A stretch of DNA of 64,000 nucleotides from Tomitella gaofuii (GCF_014126825.1 NZ_CP059900.1:496001-560000); one strand, 5' to 3'; shown: positions 19,542 through 28,358, counted from the stretch's first letter. Numbers and translations: made by a program. The notes: generated by a model from the sequence alone, not told the origin.

Positions 19542-19940
19542 ATGGGTGAGGAAACGGGCATCGCCGCGAACACAGGCGCGAGAAGAGGCGCGAACAGCGG
19601 ATCCAAAGGCTACGCGATGGCGTGGCTGCGCGACGTCCGCGTCGGCGAGGAGATCTACGCCTACCTCGCCCGGATCGAAGCGACGATGGAACCCTACGGC
19701 GGCGTGTGGCTGGTGCACGGCAGCACGCCGGTGCCGCTTGAAGGGGACTGCCCCGACAGCGTGGTCATCATCGAGTTCCCCTCGCCGGACGCGGCCCGCC
19801 GCTGGTACGAGTCGCCCGGCTATCAGGAGATCCTCGGGCTTCGGACCCGCAACGCCCGGTCGGACACGATGCTGCTCGAAGGCGTCCCCGCCGGTTATCG
19901 GGCGCTCGACACCATCGAGAAGCTGCGGGCAGCGGGGTGA
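19542..19940 (+). CDS. DUF1330 family protein (dimeric alpha/beta-barrel)
   Basis: 132 aa. The KGYAMAWLRDVRVGEEIYAYLARIEATMEPYGG segment and VVIIEFPSPDAARRWYESPGYQEI are characteristic of DUF1330, a small ferredoxin-like fold related to EthD and antibiotic monooxygenases. No reaction is known. The ATG at 19542 follows a strong GGAGGAAGGAG at 19523-19533. It is divergent from the meta-cleavage hydrolase and shares the intergenic region with the KstR-like site, so it may be co-regulated. Confidence 0.85.
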   Translation: MGEETGIAANTGARRGANSGSKGYAMAWLRDVRVGEEIYAYLARIEATMEPYGGVWLVHGSTPVPLEGDCPDSVVIIEFPSPDAARRWYESPGYQEILGLRTRNARSDTMLLEGVPAGYRALDTIEKLRAAG

Positions 19941-19992
19941 GGGCGGGTTTCGAGTGCGCGGAACCCGCGACGCGCCGCCGCCGGCCGGGCCC

Positions 19993-20385
19993 CTACCGCC
20001 CGAACCGGTCCTCGTACTCGCGGCGCAGGGCATAGTCCTTCTCGCGCGCCCACCAGTCGGCCAGGTCCGGGTCCAGGTCGTGCATCTGCAGCCGATGGCG
20101 GCGGTAGACGCGGCCCAGGACGAAGGCGAAGTACACGAACGGCAGGAAGATCGGCAGCGTCATCCCCACGTGCACGAACAGGCTGGCGGGGATCAGCCAC
20201 ATCAGGCCCAGGCCCACGAACGCCGGGATGATGAGGCGTATCGCCATCCGGACGTTCGCGCCCGGTCCGCCCAGGTCGCGTATCACCCACTCGCGGTACT
20301 GCGACGGCAGGACTTTGCCGTAGGAGTAGGTGATGTACTGCCAGAATCCGGGCCGCTCGCGTGCGGCGCGGGGACCGCCGTTCAT
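19993..20385 (-). CDS. DUF5313-like membrane protein
   Basis: 130 aa. An N-terminal basic region (RPGFWQYITYSYGKVLPSQYREWVIRDL) matches the DUF5313 pattern of Mycobacteriales. Two or three membrane helices (about residues 50-95) and a charged C-terminal WWAREKDYALRREYEDRFGR follow. The function is unknown. The ATG at 20385 has AGGAA at 8-nt spacing; the ATG at 20391 is too close to it. It converges on the DUF1330 gene with a 52-nt gap. Confidence 0.75.
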   Translation of the reverse strand: MNGGPRAARERPGFWQYITYSYGKVLPSQYREWVIRDLGGPGANVRMAIRLIIPAFVGLGLMWLIPASLFVHVGMTLPIFLPFVYFAFVLGRVYRRHRLQMHDLDPDLADWWAREKDYALRREYEDRFGR

Positions 20386-20562
20386 GCGCATCGTTCCTGT
20401 CGTCGGCGGGCCCGTCAGCGGCGGACCCCCTCGCCGCCATCATAGTCGGACGCCCCGACGCGCCGTCGCGGAGATGCGCACCTGCCGCACCCGCCGCCGC
20501 ACACGCGGAAAGGCGGTGGACGGCGGGGCGGCGGCGCGGGCCGCCCGCGCCTGAGGGGCGGC

Positions 20563-21348
20563 TCAGGCGGACGCCGCGGCGTTCGCCACGATGACGTCGC
20601 GCAGGTACTGCGCCAGCCCCGGCGCCACGTCGTCGTAATGCGCGCGGAAACGCTCGTCCTCGACGTACATCTCCGCCAGGCAGCACTGCATCTCGTGCGA
20701 GCAGTCGTAGAACTGCTCGATGCCCGCCCGGTGCCGCTCGGCCAGCGCGTTCGCCCGCTCCCCGCCGACCGTTGCCCCGTCGGCCATGGCTGCGGCCAGG
20801 TCGGCCTCGAGCGCGTCCGTCTCGGCCTTGATGCGCTTCCAGTCGTCCTTGGTGTACCGGGCGGCGCGCTGTTCCGACTGCTTCCACGCGTCGGTGCCGC
20901 CCCAGCGCTGCTCCGCCTCGGCCGAGTACTCCTCGCCGAGCCAGTCGTCGCCGAACACCTCGCGCTGCTCCTGCGGGGTGAGTTGAATGCCCATCGTCTT
21001 CGCCTCCATCATCGTGTCCACGGCCGTGGCCATCTGCTGCAAACGCGCGATCCGCTCGTCGATCAGCCGGCGCTGCCGCCGCAGGTGCACCATGGCGTCG
21101 GCGTCCGGGTCGTCGAGCAGGCTGCGGATCTGCCGGAGCTCGAAGCCCACCTCGCGGTAGGTGAGCACCCGGTGCAGCCGCTCGATGTCCGGCGCCGTGT
21201 ACACGCGGTACCCGGCGGCCGTGCGAGCGCCGGGCGAGGCCAGGCCCACCTGGTCCCAGTGGTGCAGCGTGCGGACGCTGACCCCGATGAGGCGGGCCGT
21301 GGCTCCGACGCTGAGTTCCGCATCCCGGACGGGCGTGTCGTCGTTCAC
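20563..21348 (-). CDS. MerR-family regulator with TipAS antibiotic-recognition domain
   Basis: 261 aa. The MerR winged helix-turn-helix (LSVGATARLIGVSVRTLHHWDQVGL..., residues about 13-80) is followed by a coiled-coil (about 85-125) and a TipAS-type domain (about 140-255, GDDWLGEEYSAEAEQRWG, YDCSHEMQCCLAEMYVED). In TipAL-type proteins this domain captures thiopeptides and activates transcription. The GTG at 21348 follows GGAAGGTGGG. A 17-nt near-palindrome just downstream of a TTGACC box in its own promoter suggests autoactivation. It is divergent from gabD2. Confidence 0.9.
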   Translation of the reverse strand: MNDDTPVRDAELSVGATARLIGVSVRTLHHWDQVGLASPGARTAAGYRVYTAPDIERLHRVLTYREVGFELRQIRSLLDDPDADAMVHLRRQRRLIDERIARLQQMATAVDTMMEAKTMGIQLTPQEQREVFGDDWLGEEYSAEAEQRWGGTDAWKQSEQRAARYTKDDWKRIKAETDALEADLAAAMADGATVGGERANALAERHRAGIEQFYDCSHEMQCCLAEMYVEDERFRAHYDDVAPGLAQYLRDVIVANAAASA

Positions 21349-21364
21349 GGATCCCACCTTCCGG

Positions 21365-21386
21365 CCTCCCGTCGCGTGAGGGTCAA
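21365..21386 (-). promoter_or_regulatory. Candidate TipA-type autoregulated promoter/operator
   Basis: On the minus strand TTGACC (21386-21381) is followed by a 17-nt near-palindrome (21381-21365, CCTC...GAGG ends, 6 of 8 pairs). MerR/TipA activators bind such repeats between -35 and -10. The site lies 17-38 nt upstream of the regulator's GTG. Confidence 0.5.
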
Positions 21387-21525
21387 GTGTCTGTGCGAGG
21401 ACGTCTCCACGGTAGGCCGGACGGGGCGGCGACGGAGGCGCTCGCGCCCCGGCGCTGTCTGTGACCGCGGGTAGTGTGTGACGCACAGAACCGAGACGGT
21501 GCACCATGCCGATGGAGGGGAACCC

Positions 21526-23079
21526 ATGCCCGCGCCCACCAAGGAGACGTTCGCGCGTCTCGCCACGCTCGTCGCCATCGACGCAGCAGATCAGCGGCCC
21601 ACGAGGGACATCACGGAAGTGTTCACGGGCCGCACGCTCGCCACGATCCCCGTCGGCACGGCGGACGACGCCCGCGCCGCGGTGGACCGTGCCCGGGTGG
21701 CACAGCGGCTGTGGTCCCGGCGCAGCCCCGCGCAGCGCGCGGAGGTGTTCTTCCGCTACCACGATCTGGTCCTGGCCCACCGCGACGCGCTGATGGACAT
21801 GGCGCAGGCGGAGACGGGCAAGTCGCGCGCCTCCGCGCTCGAGGAGGTCCTCGACATCGCGATGACCGCCCGCTACTACGCGAGCACGGGACCGAAGACC
21901 CTGAAGAGCCGCAGGGTGCCGGGCATGATCCCCGGCGCCACCAAGACGCAGGTGCACTACCAGCCCAAGGGCGTGGTGGGTGTGATCTCGCCGTGGAACT
22001 ACCCGATGACGCTGGCCGTGTCCGACGCGGTCGCAGCGCTCATGGCCGGCAATGCCGTCGTGCTCAAGCCGGACAGCCAGACGCCCTACTGCGCGCTGGC
22101 GTGCGTGGAGCTGCTCTACCGTGCAGGGCTGCCGCGCGACCTGTTCGCGGTGGTCCCCGGGCCGGGGTCCGTGGTGGGCACCGAGCTGGTCGAGACCACC
22201 GACTACCTCATGTTCACCGGCTCCACCGCCACCGGCAAGCACCTGGCGGAGCAGGCCGGCCGGCGGCTCATCGGGTATTCGGCGGAGCTGGGCGGCAAGA
22301 ACCCCATGATCGTCACCGCGGGTGCGGACCTGGGCAAGGTGGCGGACGCGGCCACCCGCGCGTGCTTCTCCAACTCGGGGCAGCTGTGCATCTCAATCGA
22401 GCGCATCTACGTGGAGCAGGCAGTGGCCGACGAGTTCACGCGCGTGCTGGGCAAGCGGGTGCAGGCGATGAAGCTGGGCGCCGGGTACGGCTTCGGCGTC
22501 GAAATGGGCAGCATGATCTCCAAGAGCCAGCTCGAGACCGTCACCCACCACGTGGAGGACGCCGTGGCCAAGGGCGCCACGGTGGTCGCGGGCGGCACGG
22601 CGCGCCCGGACCTGGGCCCGCTGTTCTTCGAGCCCACCCTGCTCACCGGGGTCACCGAGGACATGGAGTGCGCCGCGGGCGAGACCTTCGGGCCGCTCGT
22701 GTCGATCTACCCGGTGACCGACGTCGAGGATGCGATCGCGCGGGCCAACGACACCGCCTACGGCCTCAACGCCAGCGTGTGGGCCGGGTCGGAGGCGGAG
22801 GGCGAGGCCATCGCCCGGCGCCTGCGCGCCGGCACGGTCAACGTCAACGAGGGCTACGCGCCCGCCTGGGGCAGCACGGCGGCTCCGATGGGCGGCATGG
22901 GCGATTCCGGCGTGGGGCGTCGGCACGGGGCTGACGGTCTGCTCAAGTACACCGAGCCGCAGACGGTGGCCACGCAGCGGGTGACGGGCATGGCGGGCCC
23001 GGCGTGGATGCCGCCCAAGGCGTGGGCCAAGGCGCTGCCGGTGGCCATCAAGGCGCTGAGCTACGTGCCCGGACGGTAG
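21526..23079 (+). CDS. gabD2: Succinate-semialdehyde dehydrogenase (NADP+), GabD2 type
   Basis: An aldehyde dehydrogenase that oxidises succinic semialdehyde to succinate. At 517 aa it matches mycobacterial GabD2. Motifs are SPWNYPMT, FTGSTATGK (NAD(P) fold), the general base Glu in SAELGGKNP and the catalytic Cys in NSGQLCIS. The ATG at 21526 is chosen for GGAGGGG 5 nt upstream; a GTG at 21478 would add 16 residues. A TAGTGT box just before 21478 may be the promoter -10. It diverges from the TipAS-type regulator and ends at a strong hairpin at 23104-23137. Confidence 0.93.
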   Translation: MPAPTKETFARLATLVAIDAADQRPTRDITEVFTGRTLATIPVGTADDARAAVDRARVAQRLWSRRSPAQRAEVFFRYHDLVLAHRDALMDMAQAETGKSRASALEEVLDIAMTARYYASTGPKTLKSRRVPGMIPGATKTQVHYQPKGVVGVISPWNYPMTLAVSDAVAALMAGNAVVLKPDSQTPYCALACVELLYRAGLPRDLFAVVPGPGSVVGTELVETTDYLMFTGSTATGKHLAEQAGRRLIGYSAELGGKNPMIVTAGADLGKVADAATRACFSNSGQLCISIERIYVEQAVADEFTRVLGKRVQAMKLGAGYGFGVEMGSMISKSQLETVTHHVEDAVAKGATVVAGGTARPDLGPLFFEPTLLTGVTEDMECAAGETFGPLVSIYPVTDVEDAIARANDTAYGLNASVWAGSEAEGEAIARRLRAGTVNVNEGYAPAWGSTAAPMGGMGDSGVGRRHGADGLLKYTEPQTVATQRVTGMAGPAWMPPKAWAKALPVAIKALSYVPGR

Positions 23080-23103
23080 GCGACTCCAGTCGGCAGGCGG
23101 CGC

Positions 23104-23137
23104 CGGCGTGCCTGCACGCGGCCGTGCAGGCACGCCG
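23104..23137. terminator. Bidirectional hairpin between gabD2 and a membrane-protein gene
   Basis: Perfect 15-bp arms (23104-23118 and 23123-23137) with a 4-nt loop lie between two convergent stops. There is no clear T run on either strand, as is usual in high-GC actinobacteria. Confidence 0.65.
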
Positions 23138-23143
23138 CCCTCG

Positions 23144-23671
23144 TCAGGCCGATACCGTCAGGTGGAACACGAAGGCCAGCAGAAGTGCCGCGAACAGGCC
23201 GCACAGCACCGTCGTCCCTCGTGGCGACGTCGAGGCCCTCGCGGACAGGTGGCCGATGGCGGCGAGCAGGCCGGCGGAGAGTAACAGCAGAAACCCGAAC
23301 GCCACCAGGATCGGAGACGTCGACCAGTTCACGAGGGCGAACACGGTCCACGGGACGAGCCCTACCGCGATTCCCAGCGCGCCGAACAGGAGCGTCTGCG
23401 TCAACGCGTGGAATCGCGTCAGCCATCGCGCGGACGATGCCCCAAGGGCGCCGAGGACGATCGGCACGACGAGTGGAAACAGGAGCGCGGCCACCGCATC
23501 GGGTCGGCCGACGTCGTTCTCCCCCCATAGCGTGAGCGCGAGCACGCCGGCCATGCCGGCCGTCGAGGACGCGAGCGCGATGCGCCACGCCGCCTCCCAC
23601 CGGGACATCGAATCCCACCGGGCGCCGCCGACGGCCCATCGCGCTGACGGCAGGCTTCGTTGTGCCGTCAT
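23144..23671 (-). CDS. Membrane protein, four to five helices, unknown
   Basis: 175 aa. After a roughly 30-residue hydrophilic start come five hydrophobic stretches (ALASSTAGMAGVLALTLW, AALLFPLVVPIVLGALG, TLLFGALGIAVGLVPW, ILVAFGFLLLLSAGLLAA and LCGLFAALLLAFVFHL). No family is recognised. The ATG at 23671 is chosen over a longer form from 23719 that overlaps the next gene. It lies 28 nt downstream of the single-helix protein gene and is probably co-transcribed with it. Confidence 0.65.
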   Translation of the reverse strand: MTAQRSLPSARWAVGGARWDSMSRWEAAWRIALASSTAGMAGVLALTLWGENDVGRPDAVAALLFPLVVPIVLGALGASSARWLTRFHALTQTLLFGALGIAVGLVPWTVFALVNWSTSPILVAFGFLLLLSAGLLAAIGHLSARASTSPRGTTVLCGLFAALLLAFVFHLTVSA

Positions 23672-23699
23672 CTCATCGTCTTTGCGGGAGGGAATGGCG

Positions 23700-23960
23700 T
23701 CAGTCCGCGTCAGCGGCATCGTCGCCCGCGCGGCGCCGCGCCCGCATGAGCAGCACGGCCGCCAGCAGGCCGCCCAGGATCGCCGCGAGGATCATCGGCA
23801 TGAGGTTCGACTCGGGCGCCTCGTAGCTCTCGTATGCGGGGGCCGGGCGGTCGGCCGGCGGCGCGGGCTCGGTCGGGGGAAGGGGTGCCGGTTCCATGTC
23901 CTCGGGCAGCGCATGGCGCGGGCCGGACGACTTCCGGGGCGTTCCTTCGCTCTCGGCCAT
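23700..23960 (-). CDS. Small Pro-rich protein with one C-terminal membrane helix
   Basis: 86 aa. A Pro/Glu-rich N-terminal half (MAESEGTPRKSSGP..., EPAPLPPTEPAPPADRP) is followed by one membrane helix (MPMILAAILGGLLAAVLLM) and a short basic then acidic tail. It is probably anchored in the membrane with the Pro-rich part on one side. No family is recognised. The ATG at 23960 follows AGGAGA. It is divergent from the fabH-like gene. Confidence 0.65.
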   Translation of the reverse strand: MAESEGTPRKSSGPRHALPEDMEPAPLPPTEPAPPADRPAPAYESYEAPESNLMPMILAAILGGLLAAVLLMRARRRAGDDAADAD

Positions 23961-24308
23961 CGGCGTCTCCTGTCTCGTGGCGGGGCTGTCCGGCTGTACC
24001 GGCTGTCGTTGCGCGGGGCCGTCGACCACATCCTGTCGACCTCAACATACTGTGCCGTCGGACACAGCCGGAGAGGACGTCGGGCCCAACCTATCGCGCG
24101 CCGGGGCGCGGGGCGGCGGTACGGACGCGGCGGGGCCATCCCCGGTGCAGGGGCGACGACGGCGTAATGTGACGGCCAACCTCATCCGCCGATGGCTCCG
24201 GCGCCCGGTCCGCCGGGACGGCGCCACCGATTCGCGCGCCGCGGGGCACACGTTGCCGTGCCCGGTCCGGCACGACGAATCCGAGCACGAAAGATCGGAA
24301 CACACTCG
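23961..24308. other. Divergent intergenic region before the fabH-like gene
   Basis: 348 nt without a credible gene. Several reading frames cross it but none has coding character or a ribosome site. It must hold the promoters for the Pro-rich membrane protein (minus) and the fabH-like gene (plus). A TGTG-N8-CACA near 24050 is the only repeat noticed; I call no operator. Confidence 0.5.
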
Positions 24309-25328
24309 ATGACCGTTGACATCACGCCGACCACGGGCAGCCACTCGGCGATTCTGAGCTTGGGCGTCTACCGGCCCGAGCGTGTCGTCACCAACGAGGA
24401 GGTCTGCAAGACGATCGACTCGACGGACGAGTGGATCCGCACGCGGTCCGGCATCCGGTCACGCAGGTTCGCGGGGCCCGGTGAAACATCGGTGACGATG
24501 GCGACCTCGGCCGGCCGCAAGGCCATCGCGGCGTCGGGGCTCGACGCCGCGCAGATCGACTGCATCATCATGGCCACCTCCTCGCACTACAACCAGACGC
24601 CGCAGGCGGCCACGCTGGTGGCGGACGCGTTGGGCCTCGACTCGCCCGGCTCGTTCGACCTCAGCGCCGGGTGCGCGGGGTTCTGTCACGGGCTGGCGGT
24701 GGCCGCAGACCTGGTCCGTGCCGGCAGTTCCCGGCACGTGCTGGTGATCGGCGTCGACCACATGAGCGTGGGTCTGGACATGACCGACCGCACCTCGGCG
24801 TTCATCTTCGGCGACGGCGCGGGTGCCGTGGTCGTCGGACCGTCGGACACGGCGAAGATCGGGCCGGTGGTGTGGGGCTCGGATGGCGGCCAGGCCAATG
24901 CCATCCGCCAGGAGCCGTCGTGGATGGACATCGTCAACAGCGGCGACTACGAGCGCCCGTCGCTGCGCATGGAGGGCCAGTCGGTGTTCCGCTGGGCGGC
25001 GTTCACCATCGGCAAGGTGGCCAAGGATGCGCTCGACGCGTCCGGAGTGGGCGTCGAGGACCTCGACGCGTTCGTCCCGCACCAGGCCAACCAGCGCATC
25101 AACGAGCTGATCGTGCGCGGCCTCAAGCTTCCGGAGACGGTCCCGGTGGCGGACGACATCATCGAGACGGCCAACACCTCGGCCGCCTCGGTGCCGCTGG
25201 CGATGGAGAAGATGCTGCGCGAGGGGCAGGCGCCGGCGGGCGGCCTGGCGCTGCTCGTCGGATTCGGCGCGGGGCTGTCCTACGCGGGCCAGGTGGTGCG
25301 GCTTCCCGAGGCGCCGGTCGAATCCTGA
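24309..25328 (+). CDS. fabH: 3-oxoacyl-ACP synthase III (KAS III)
   Basis: A 339-aa condensing enzyme that starts fatty-acid (or a related acyl) chain synthesis from acyl-CoA and malonyl-ACP. The catalytic triad is visible: C122 in SAGCAGFC, His in VPHQANQRI and Asn in ETANTSAAS. The gene stands alone, without fabD/acpP partners, so it could serve a specialised or secondary pathway. The ATG at 24309 has only a weak ribosome site (AAAGATCGGAA). It converges on copC with a 20-bp hairpin between. Confidence 0.9.
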   Translation: MTVDITPTTGSHSAILSLGVYRPERVVTNEEVCKTIDSTDEWIRTRSGIRSRRFAGPGETSVTMATSAGRKAIAASGLDAAQIDCIIMATSSHYNQTPQAATLVADALGLDSPGSFDLSAGCAGFCHGLAVAADLVRAGSSRHVLVIGVDHMSVGLDMTDRTSAFIFGDGAGAVVVGPSDTAKIGPVVWGSDGGQANAIRQEPSWMDIVNSGDYERPSLRMEGQSVFRWAAFTIGKVAKDALDASGVGVEDLDAFVPHQANQRINELIVRGLKLPETVPVADDIIETANTSAASVPLAMEKMLREGQAPAGGLALLVGFGAGLSYAGQVVRLPEAPVES

Positions 25329-25371
25329 CCGCGCCCGCCCGAGGTTCCTGAAGGCGCCCACGAGTCCTGAA

Positions 25372-25415
25372 GACGCCTGTGCGGCGGGTCCGTCCGGACC
25401 CGCCGCACAGGCGTC
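25372..25415. terminator. Strong bidirectional hairpin between fabH and copC
   Basis: A perfect 20-bp inverted repeat (arms 25372-25391 and 25396-25415) with a 4-nt loop lies between convergent stops. No T run follows on either strand. Confidence 0.75.
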
Positions 25416-25423
25416 TGTCGAGG

Positions 25424-25987
25424 TCAGTCGTCGTCGCCGGGATTGCGCAGCGCGAACCACAGCCCGCCGCCGAACAGGACGACCGCCGGGATGACGAACC
25501 ACCACCACTGCACCCCGCCGCCGGAGTCCGACTCGTCGTCGGTCTCGGAGGCGTCCGCCTTGGGGCCGGGAGTGCCGTCGCCCGGCTGCGTCAGCTCGAA
25601 GCTGCGCGTGTAGCCGACGACGTGGCCGTCGGCCGAGGTCACCTTCACCGCCACGGTGTACGTGCCCGCGGGGCCGAGCTCACCGACGGGAACGGAAATG
25701 GTGTTGCCGGACACCGTCGGCTCGCCCCGCGACCACAGGTTGCCGTCCGGGCCCACCACGGTGAGGTTGGCGTAATCCGGTGAGATCGCCTCGTTGAAGG
25801 TGAGCGTCACCCGGTCCGGCCCGACGTCGACGGCGGAACCGTCGGGCGGGCTCATCTCCACGATCGCCGAGTGTGCGGAGGCCACGCCGGCGCCGAGCAT
25901 CGCGGCGCCCGCGGCCATGAGGACCGCGAACATCGCGGCCGCTGCAGACCGCAGCACGCCAGGACGCCGAAGTGCTGTCCTGCCCAT
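25424..25987 (-). CDS. copC: CopC-domain copper-resistance protein, membrane-anchored
   Basis: 187 aa. A signal peptide (to about residue 38, VASA) leads into AHSAIVEMSPPDGSAV, the CopC start with the N-terminal His copper ligand. The cupredoxin-like domain ends near TRSFEL. An acidic linker and one C-terminal helix (WWWFVIPAVVLFGGGLWFALRN) anchor it outside the membrane. AGGAGGT is 7 nt from the ATG at 25987, which is preferred to the ATG at 25993 that overlaps the ycnI stop. It is the last gene of a membrane protein-ycnI-copC cluster for periplasmic copper handling. Confidence 0.9.
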   Translation of the reverse strand: MGRTALRRPGVLRSAAAAMFAVLMAAGAAMLGAGVASAHSAIVEMSPPDGSAVDVGPDRVTLTFNEAISPDYANLTVVGPDGNLWSRGEPTVSGNTISVPVGELGPAGTYTVAVKVTSADGHVVGYTRSFELTQPGDGTPGPKADASETDDESDSGGGVQWWWFVIPAVVLFGGGLWFALRNPGDDD

Positions 25988-25989
25988 CG

Positions 25990-26658
25990 TCATGACCTCC
26001 TGCGGATGGTGTTGCCGACGGCGAGCGCCAAGGCCAGAGCGCCGAGCACCAGGCCGGCGCCGCCGAGCCACCGGGCGACGGAATCGTCACCCGCCCCCGG
26101 ATCGTCCGCCTCCGTATCCGCCGTCGCGGATTGCCCGCCGTGCGCGTGGCCGCCCTCGGCGGACGCGGGTTCGAGGGTGAGGGACGGCGCCGGATGCTCG
26201 GGCTCCGTACCGTCGGCCGCGGGCTGCTGGTCCCATTCGACGACGGAGCCGTCGGAGTAGGTCTGCGTGGCGGGGAAGTCCACGGTGGTGGTCTCCGGCA
26301 GCGGCCCGGCGGACACGCGGAACTCGCCGAACTGCCCGGGTCCCACCTCCACGCCCGGGTCGGCCGTCCACGTCACGGACGTGGCCAGGGCGGATTCGGG
26401 GTCCTTGGTCACCGTCGAGTGCCAGCCGGGCATCGGCTCGGTGCGCGCCGACCGCAGGCCGGGGAGCGTGACGGTGAGGCCGGTGGTGCCCGCGGTGTCG
26501 GACTCGGTGGGCACCCGGAACGTGAGCACCTCGTAGCCGCCCTGCGTCGCGCCGGGGGCGGAGACCGAGACGTGCGCCGAGGCCAGGCCGGAGCCGGCCA
26601 GCGCGAGCGCGCCGATCATCGAGCCGGCGCACAGTGCGCGTCGTGCGAAAACCTTCAT
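25990..26658 (-). CDS. YcnI-family copper-binding protein
   Basis: 222 aa. The signal peptide (residues 1-28) is followed by HVSVSAPGATQGGYEVLTFRVP, the YcnI (DUF1775) start, whose N-terminal His and a Trp bind Cu(II) in B. subtilis YcnI. A His/Gly stretch (GGHAHGGQ) precedes a C-terminal membrane helix (LGGAGLVLGALALALAVGN). It acts on the outer face of the membrane. It sits 2-3 nt from copC and 142 nt after the upstream membrane-protein gene, and is probably co-transcribed. Confidence 0.9.
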   Translation of the reverse strand: MKVFARRALCAGSMIGALALAGSGLASAHVSVSAPGATQGGYEVLTFRVPTESDTAGTTGLTVTLPGLRSARTEPMPGWHSTVTKDPESALATSVTWTADPGVEVGPGQFGEFRVSAGPLPETTTVDFPATQTYSDGSVVEWDQQPAADGTEPEHPAPSLTLEPASAEGGHAHGGQSATADTEADDPGAGDDSVARWLGGAGLVLGALALALAVGNTIRRRS

Positions 26659-26800
26659 CGTGCGGAATCCTTCTTTCTTCTACGCGCCCGCAGTCTGCCA
26701 TCGGGCGCGCGCGACGTCGCGCGGCGTGACGTCCGGCGAGGCGCCGGTCACGCCGCGGAATGCGGATGACGGGGGAGGTCCGCGGCGCGGCAGCGGGAAG

Positions 26801-27505
26801 TCAGGCCGCGGCGAACCGGGGGAGGAGCGGCGGGCCGCGGCGGGTCAGCGGGGTCACCGGCACCACGGCCGCGCAGGCGGCGGGCAGGGCCGTGGGGCGC
26901 AGCACGGGGCGCCGCGGCGGGACGACGACCGGCGGGGCGGCGGGGACGAGCCGGCGGAACGCGCGGGCCACCGGCCCGTACAGCGACTCCGCGGCCGTGA
27001 CGAGGACCGCGCAGACGAGTGTGGCGGCCACGTGCGCGGCGAACATCTCGGGCCCGAGGGCCGTCACCATGTGCGCCACGTGGGCGAGGGGGCCGCCGGG
27101 GACGGCGGGGGCCGCGTGCGACATCGCGGCCCCGGCCATCATGTGGTGGGACATCGCCCCGTGCACGGCGGCCGGTCCGTGCGCCGCGCCCTCGGCCAGG
27201 CTCAACAGTACGTGCCCGGCACCCTGCCCGGCCATGAGCGCCGCGAACACGGCCGACCGGCGGTAGGGGATCCGGCGGCGGTCCACCGCAGGACCCGCGA
27301 GCCACCCGGCCGCGGCGCCGATCAGCAGGATCAGCGCGATGCCCGACGCGGAGGGGACCACGCCGCCGCCCGCACAGTGGGCCGCGAGGGCGAGGGCGGC
27401 CGTGAGGACCGCGACCGACAGCCCGCGCAGGCGGGGCACCGTCGCGTCGGCGCCGCAGACGCCGCGCGACGCCGGCCGCGCGTGGCGGAGGTGCAAACGG
27501 ATCAT
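26801..27505 (-). CDS. His/Met-rich multi-spanning membrane protein of the copper cluster
   Basis: 234 aa from the ATG at 27505. Hydrophobic segments at about 25-45, 50-70, 85-105 and 140-165 predict four to five helices. A loop with GAMSHHMMAGAAMSHAA is rich in His and Met, a common Cu(I) ligand set. No family is recognised. Position upstream of ycnI and copC suggests copper transport or sensing; this is inference from context and composition. Confidence 0.65.
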   Translation of the reverse strand: MIRLHLRHARPASRGVCGADATVPRLRGLSVAVLTAALALAAHCAGGGVVPSASGIALILLIGAAAGWLAGPAVDRRRIPYRRSAVFAALMAGQGAGHVLLSLAEGAAHGPAAVHGAMSHHMMAGAAMSHAAPAVPGGPLAHVAHMVTALGPEMFAAHVAATLVCAVLVTAAESLYGPVARAFRRLVPAAPPVVVPPRRPVLRPTALPAACAAVVPVTPLTRRGPPLLPRFAAA

Positions 27506-27560
27506 CGGGGGTCTCGGGGGCTCCCTCTGCGCGTGGCGGGCGCCCCGGTACCGGCGACGG

Positions 27561-28241
27561 TCACTTGACGCCCAGGCGGGCGAGGATGTCCGCGTCGATG
27601 GCGTCGAGCTCGTCGGAGATGGCGCTGTGCGCGGACCGGCGGCGCTCGCCGGGCATCGTCTCCGCCGCGTCCACCGCGGCGCCCAGGTCTGCGAGCCGCG
27701 CACGCATCGCCTTGGCGAACTCGGCGGTCTCCGCGTCGCGCGGGTGGCGCTGGACGAGCTGGTCCAGGGTGCGCCCCGCCCCGGTGACGCGGGCGCCGAG
27801 CTTGGCGCCGGAGCCGCTGAACTTGCCCAGCTCCTCCACGCTCACGCCGAGCTTGTCGGCGCGGCGCTGGTCGAGGAGCGTGCGCATCGCGGTGGCCCCG
27901 CGGTAGGCGAGCGGCACGACGACGGGGGCGAGCACGCGGGCGACACCCAGGTAGCGACCCACGGACTTGGCGTCGAACCGGCCGGCCTCGGCCTTGGCCT
28001 TCTCGGCCTCCGCGATCTTGAGCCGGTTCTTCTGCTCGGCGGCGGTGGCCTTGCGGTCCGCCTTGTTCTCCTTGTGCAGGGACTTGGCGCGCTTGCGCTC
28101 GAGCTTGAGTGCGGACCTGTCACGCTTGCGGCCGTTCTTCGCGCCCAGCTTGGCCTCAAGACCCGCCTTGTGCTTGAGCGCGGCGGCCTCGGCCTTGCGA
28201 CGCGACCTGCGCGACGTGCGATTCTTCTTCAACAGTCCCAT
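27561..28241 (-). CDS. DUF6474-like basic coiled-coil protein
   Basis: 226 aa. The N-terminal 85 residues are extremely Lys/Arg/Ala-rich (MGLLKKNRTSRRSRRKAEAA, LKHKAGLEAKLGAKN), predicting a long charged helix. A hydrophobic segment (VARVLAPVVVPLAYRG) and a helical C-terminal half follow. It resembles the DUF6474 family of Mycobacteriales, with no known function. The ATG at 28241 follows GGAAGG. It is divergent from the RecB-like nuclease. Confidence 0.75.
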   Translation of the reverse strand: MGLLKKNRTSRRSRRKAEAAALKHKAGLEAKLGAKNGRKRDRSALKLERKRAKSLHKENKADRKATAAEQKNRLKIAEAEKAKAEAGRFDAKSVGRYLGVARVLAPVVVPLAYRGATAMRTLLDQRRADKLGVSVEELGKFSGSGAKLGARVTGAGRTLDQLVQRHPRDAETAEFAKAMRARLADLGAAVDAAETMPGERRRSAHSAISDELDAIDADILARLGVK

Positions 28242-28358
28242 ACGAAGGCCTTCCGTGGTGTCTGCCGGGGTGCGCTGCGACGGCGGCCGGCCGCCGCGAT
28301 CCCCGCCGCGTGAGGGCATGCCCGTCCCACCCTATGGCAGGGAATAGGGTCGTGGGTT

